From Oscillospiraceae bacterium (GTDB taxonomy: Bacteria > Bacillota > Clostridia > Oscillospirales > Acutalibacteraceae): a DNA stretch of 6,151 nucleotides. Numbering within the stretch: the stretch's first letter is position 1; each line of letters begins with the position of its first letter. Made by a program: the position numbers and the translations under genes. This document shows, in pieces, positions 5,533-6,151 of this stretch. A model generated the notes under the pieces. It ran no database searches. It worked only from the letters and a program-made list of their open reading frames with translations, and was not told the DNA's origin. The stretch covers positions 1 to 6,151 of the forward strand of contig JAITBA010000110.1 in assembly GCA_031283835.1 (NCBI GenBank). The letters are read 5' to 3'.

Positions 5533-5549
5533 TTGTAGCATGAGTACAA
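5533..5549. promoter_or_regulatory. short inverted repeat at the symporter transcription start
   Basis: TTGTA, 7 bases, TACAA: two perfect 5-base arms a few bases after the predicted start at about 5530. This is where a repressor of a sugar-uptake gene commonly binds. The arms are short and an AT-rich region gives such matches by chance, so treat this as a candidate only. No catabolite-repression (cre) site was recognised. Confidence 0.25.
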
Positions 5550-5582
5550 AAGCGTAAAAAAATGCAGGGGGGAACCAATCCA

Positions 5583-6151
5583 ATGGAGTTAAAAACCTAC
5601 ACAAAGCGCGAGCGCAACATGTACATGACAGGGATGGCGGGGCAAAACATCATCTATAACATCATCAATGGCGCGTTCACCACCTATTTTATGAAGGATA
5701 TCCTGTTTATCCCGGCCGCGGTTGTGAGCATTATTCTTGTGGCGGCGCAGGTGTGGGACGCGTTTAACGACCCCATGATGGGCACCATTGTCGACCGCAC
5801 CCGCAGCAAATGGGGCAAATGCCGCCCCTACCTGCTTTTTGTGCCGGTAATCAACGGTGTGGTCACTATCCTGTGCTTCTTGGGCGGGCGCTACGGTTAC
5901 GGCCCCGATGCCAGCACCATGCACAACTTTCTTGTGGTGCTGTGGGCCGCCGGATTCTACATCCTCTGGGGCATGACCTACACCGCGGGCGATATCCCGC
6001 TGTGGGGCATCTCGGCGCTGATGACAGAAGACGAAAAGCACCGGCAAAAATTGCAATCCTACGCCCGCATTGCCGCCGGCATCGGCACGGGCGTTGTGGT
6101 GCTGGGCTTCCAGCCGCTGGGCCTGGCCATGGGCGGCGTCATCGCAAATGC
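5583..6151 (+). CDS. GPH-family (MelB-like) cation:sugar symporter, C-terminus off the window
   Basis: An inner-membrane transporter of the glycoside-pentoside-hexuronide:cation symporter family (MelB, GusB, XynP, YicJ), importing a sugar or glycoside with H+ or Na+. 189 codons are visible, roughly the first 40% of a usual ~450-residue protein. Helices run at about 18-38, 44-62, 83-101, 115-135 and from about 163. The signature DAFNDPMMGTIVDRTRSKWG (59-78) follows helix 2. Asp59 and Asp63 match the two cation-site aspartates of MelB (Asp55, Asp59), and YTAGDIPLW (133-141) matches the MelB stretch with sugar-binding Asp124 and Trp128. GKCRPYLL (78-85) is the normal cytoplasmic loop. ATG at 5583 has AGGGGGG 10 bases upstream. 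It is divergent from purA with its own promoter. The substrate cannot be told; glycosidase genes downstream, outside the window, might show it. Confidence 0.93.
   Translation, partial: MELKTYTKRERNMYMTGMAGQNIIYNIINGAFTTYFMKDILFIPAAVVSIILVAAQVWDAFNDPMMGTIVDRTRSKWGKCRPYLLFVPVINGVVTILCFLGGRYGYGPDASTMHNFLVVLWAAGFYILWGMTYTAGDIPLWGISALMTEDEKHRQKLQSYARIAAGIGTGVVVLGFQPLGLAMGGVIAN

Noticed and set aside
5589..6056. Minus-strand open frame opposite the symporter
   Set aside because: The plus strand encodes a clear GPH symporter with promoter and ribosome binding site; the antisense peptide matches nothing I know.

Overview
The window reads like chromosomal DNA of a GC-rich, anaerobic, low-branching Bacillota, most likely a gut-type Clostridia (Oscillospiraceae-like). 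The basis is strong AGGAGG-type ribosome binding sites, sigma-A promoters with extended -10 elements, a PdaA-type polysaccharide deacetylase lipoprotein, a clostridial-looking divergent PurA, a rubredoxin and a GPH-family sugar symporter. The placement is inferred from gene styles, not from a phylogenetic marker.

Layout: five genes lie head to tail on the minus strand, in transcription order purA (4106-5392), rubredoxin (3815-3970, only 51 codons), gpmI (2252-3757), an Orn/Lys/Arg decarboxylase (993-2255, overlapping gpmI by 4 bases) and a PdaA-like lipoprotein deacetylase (1-850, running off the left edge). One gene lies on the plus strand: a GPH-family cation:sugar symporter (5583 to the right edge). 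The 190-base gap between purA and the symporter holds two back-to-back promoters. The 142-base gap between the decarboxylase and the deacetylase holds a near-perfect palindrome and a possible -10. I see no convincing rho-independent terminator, RNA gene, insertion sequence or CRISPR array.

How the genes relate: PurA makes adenylosuccinate for AMP synthesis, GpmI interconverts 3- and 2-phosphoglycerate in lower glycolysis, the PLP decarboxylase probably makes a polyamine or diamine, the rubredoxin is a one-electron carrier, the deacetylase probably modifies cell-wall glycan, and the symporter imports a sugar or glycoside. They do not form one obvious pathway. This is mainly a housekeeping region and I found no convincing new multi-gene system.

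Points worth a second look: a 64-base near-exact duplication of the 3' end of purA just after its own stop codon; a rubredoxin whose first metal knuckle is C-x-C-G instead of C-x-x-C-G; the translationally coupled gpmI/decarboxylase pair; a deacetylase with Cys at the usual metal-ligand Asp; and hairpins or palindromes in the leaders of purA and the deacetylase gene.
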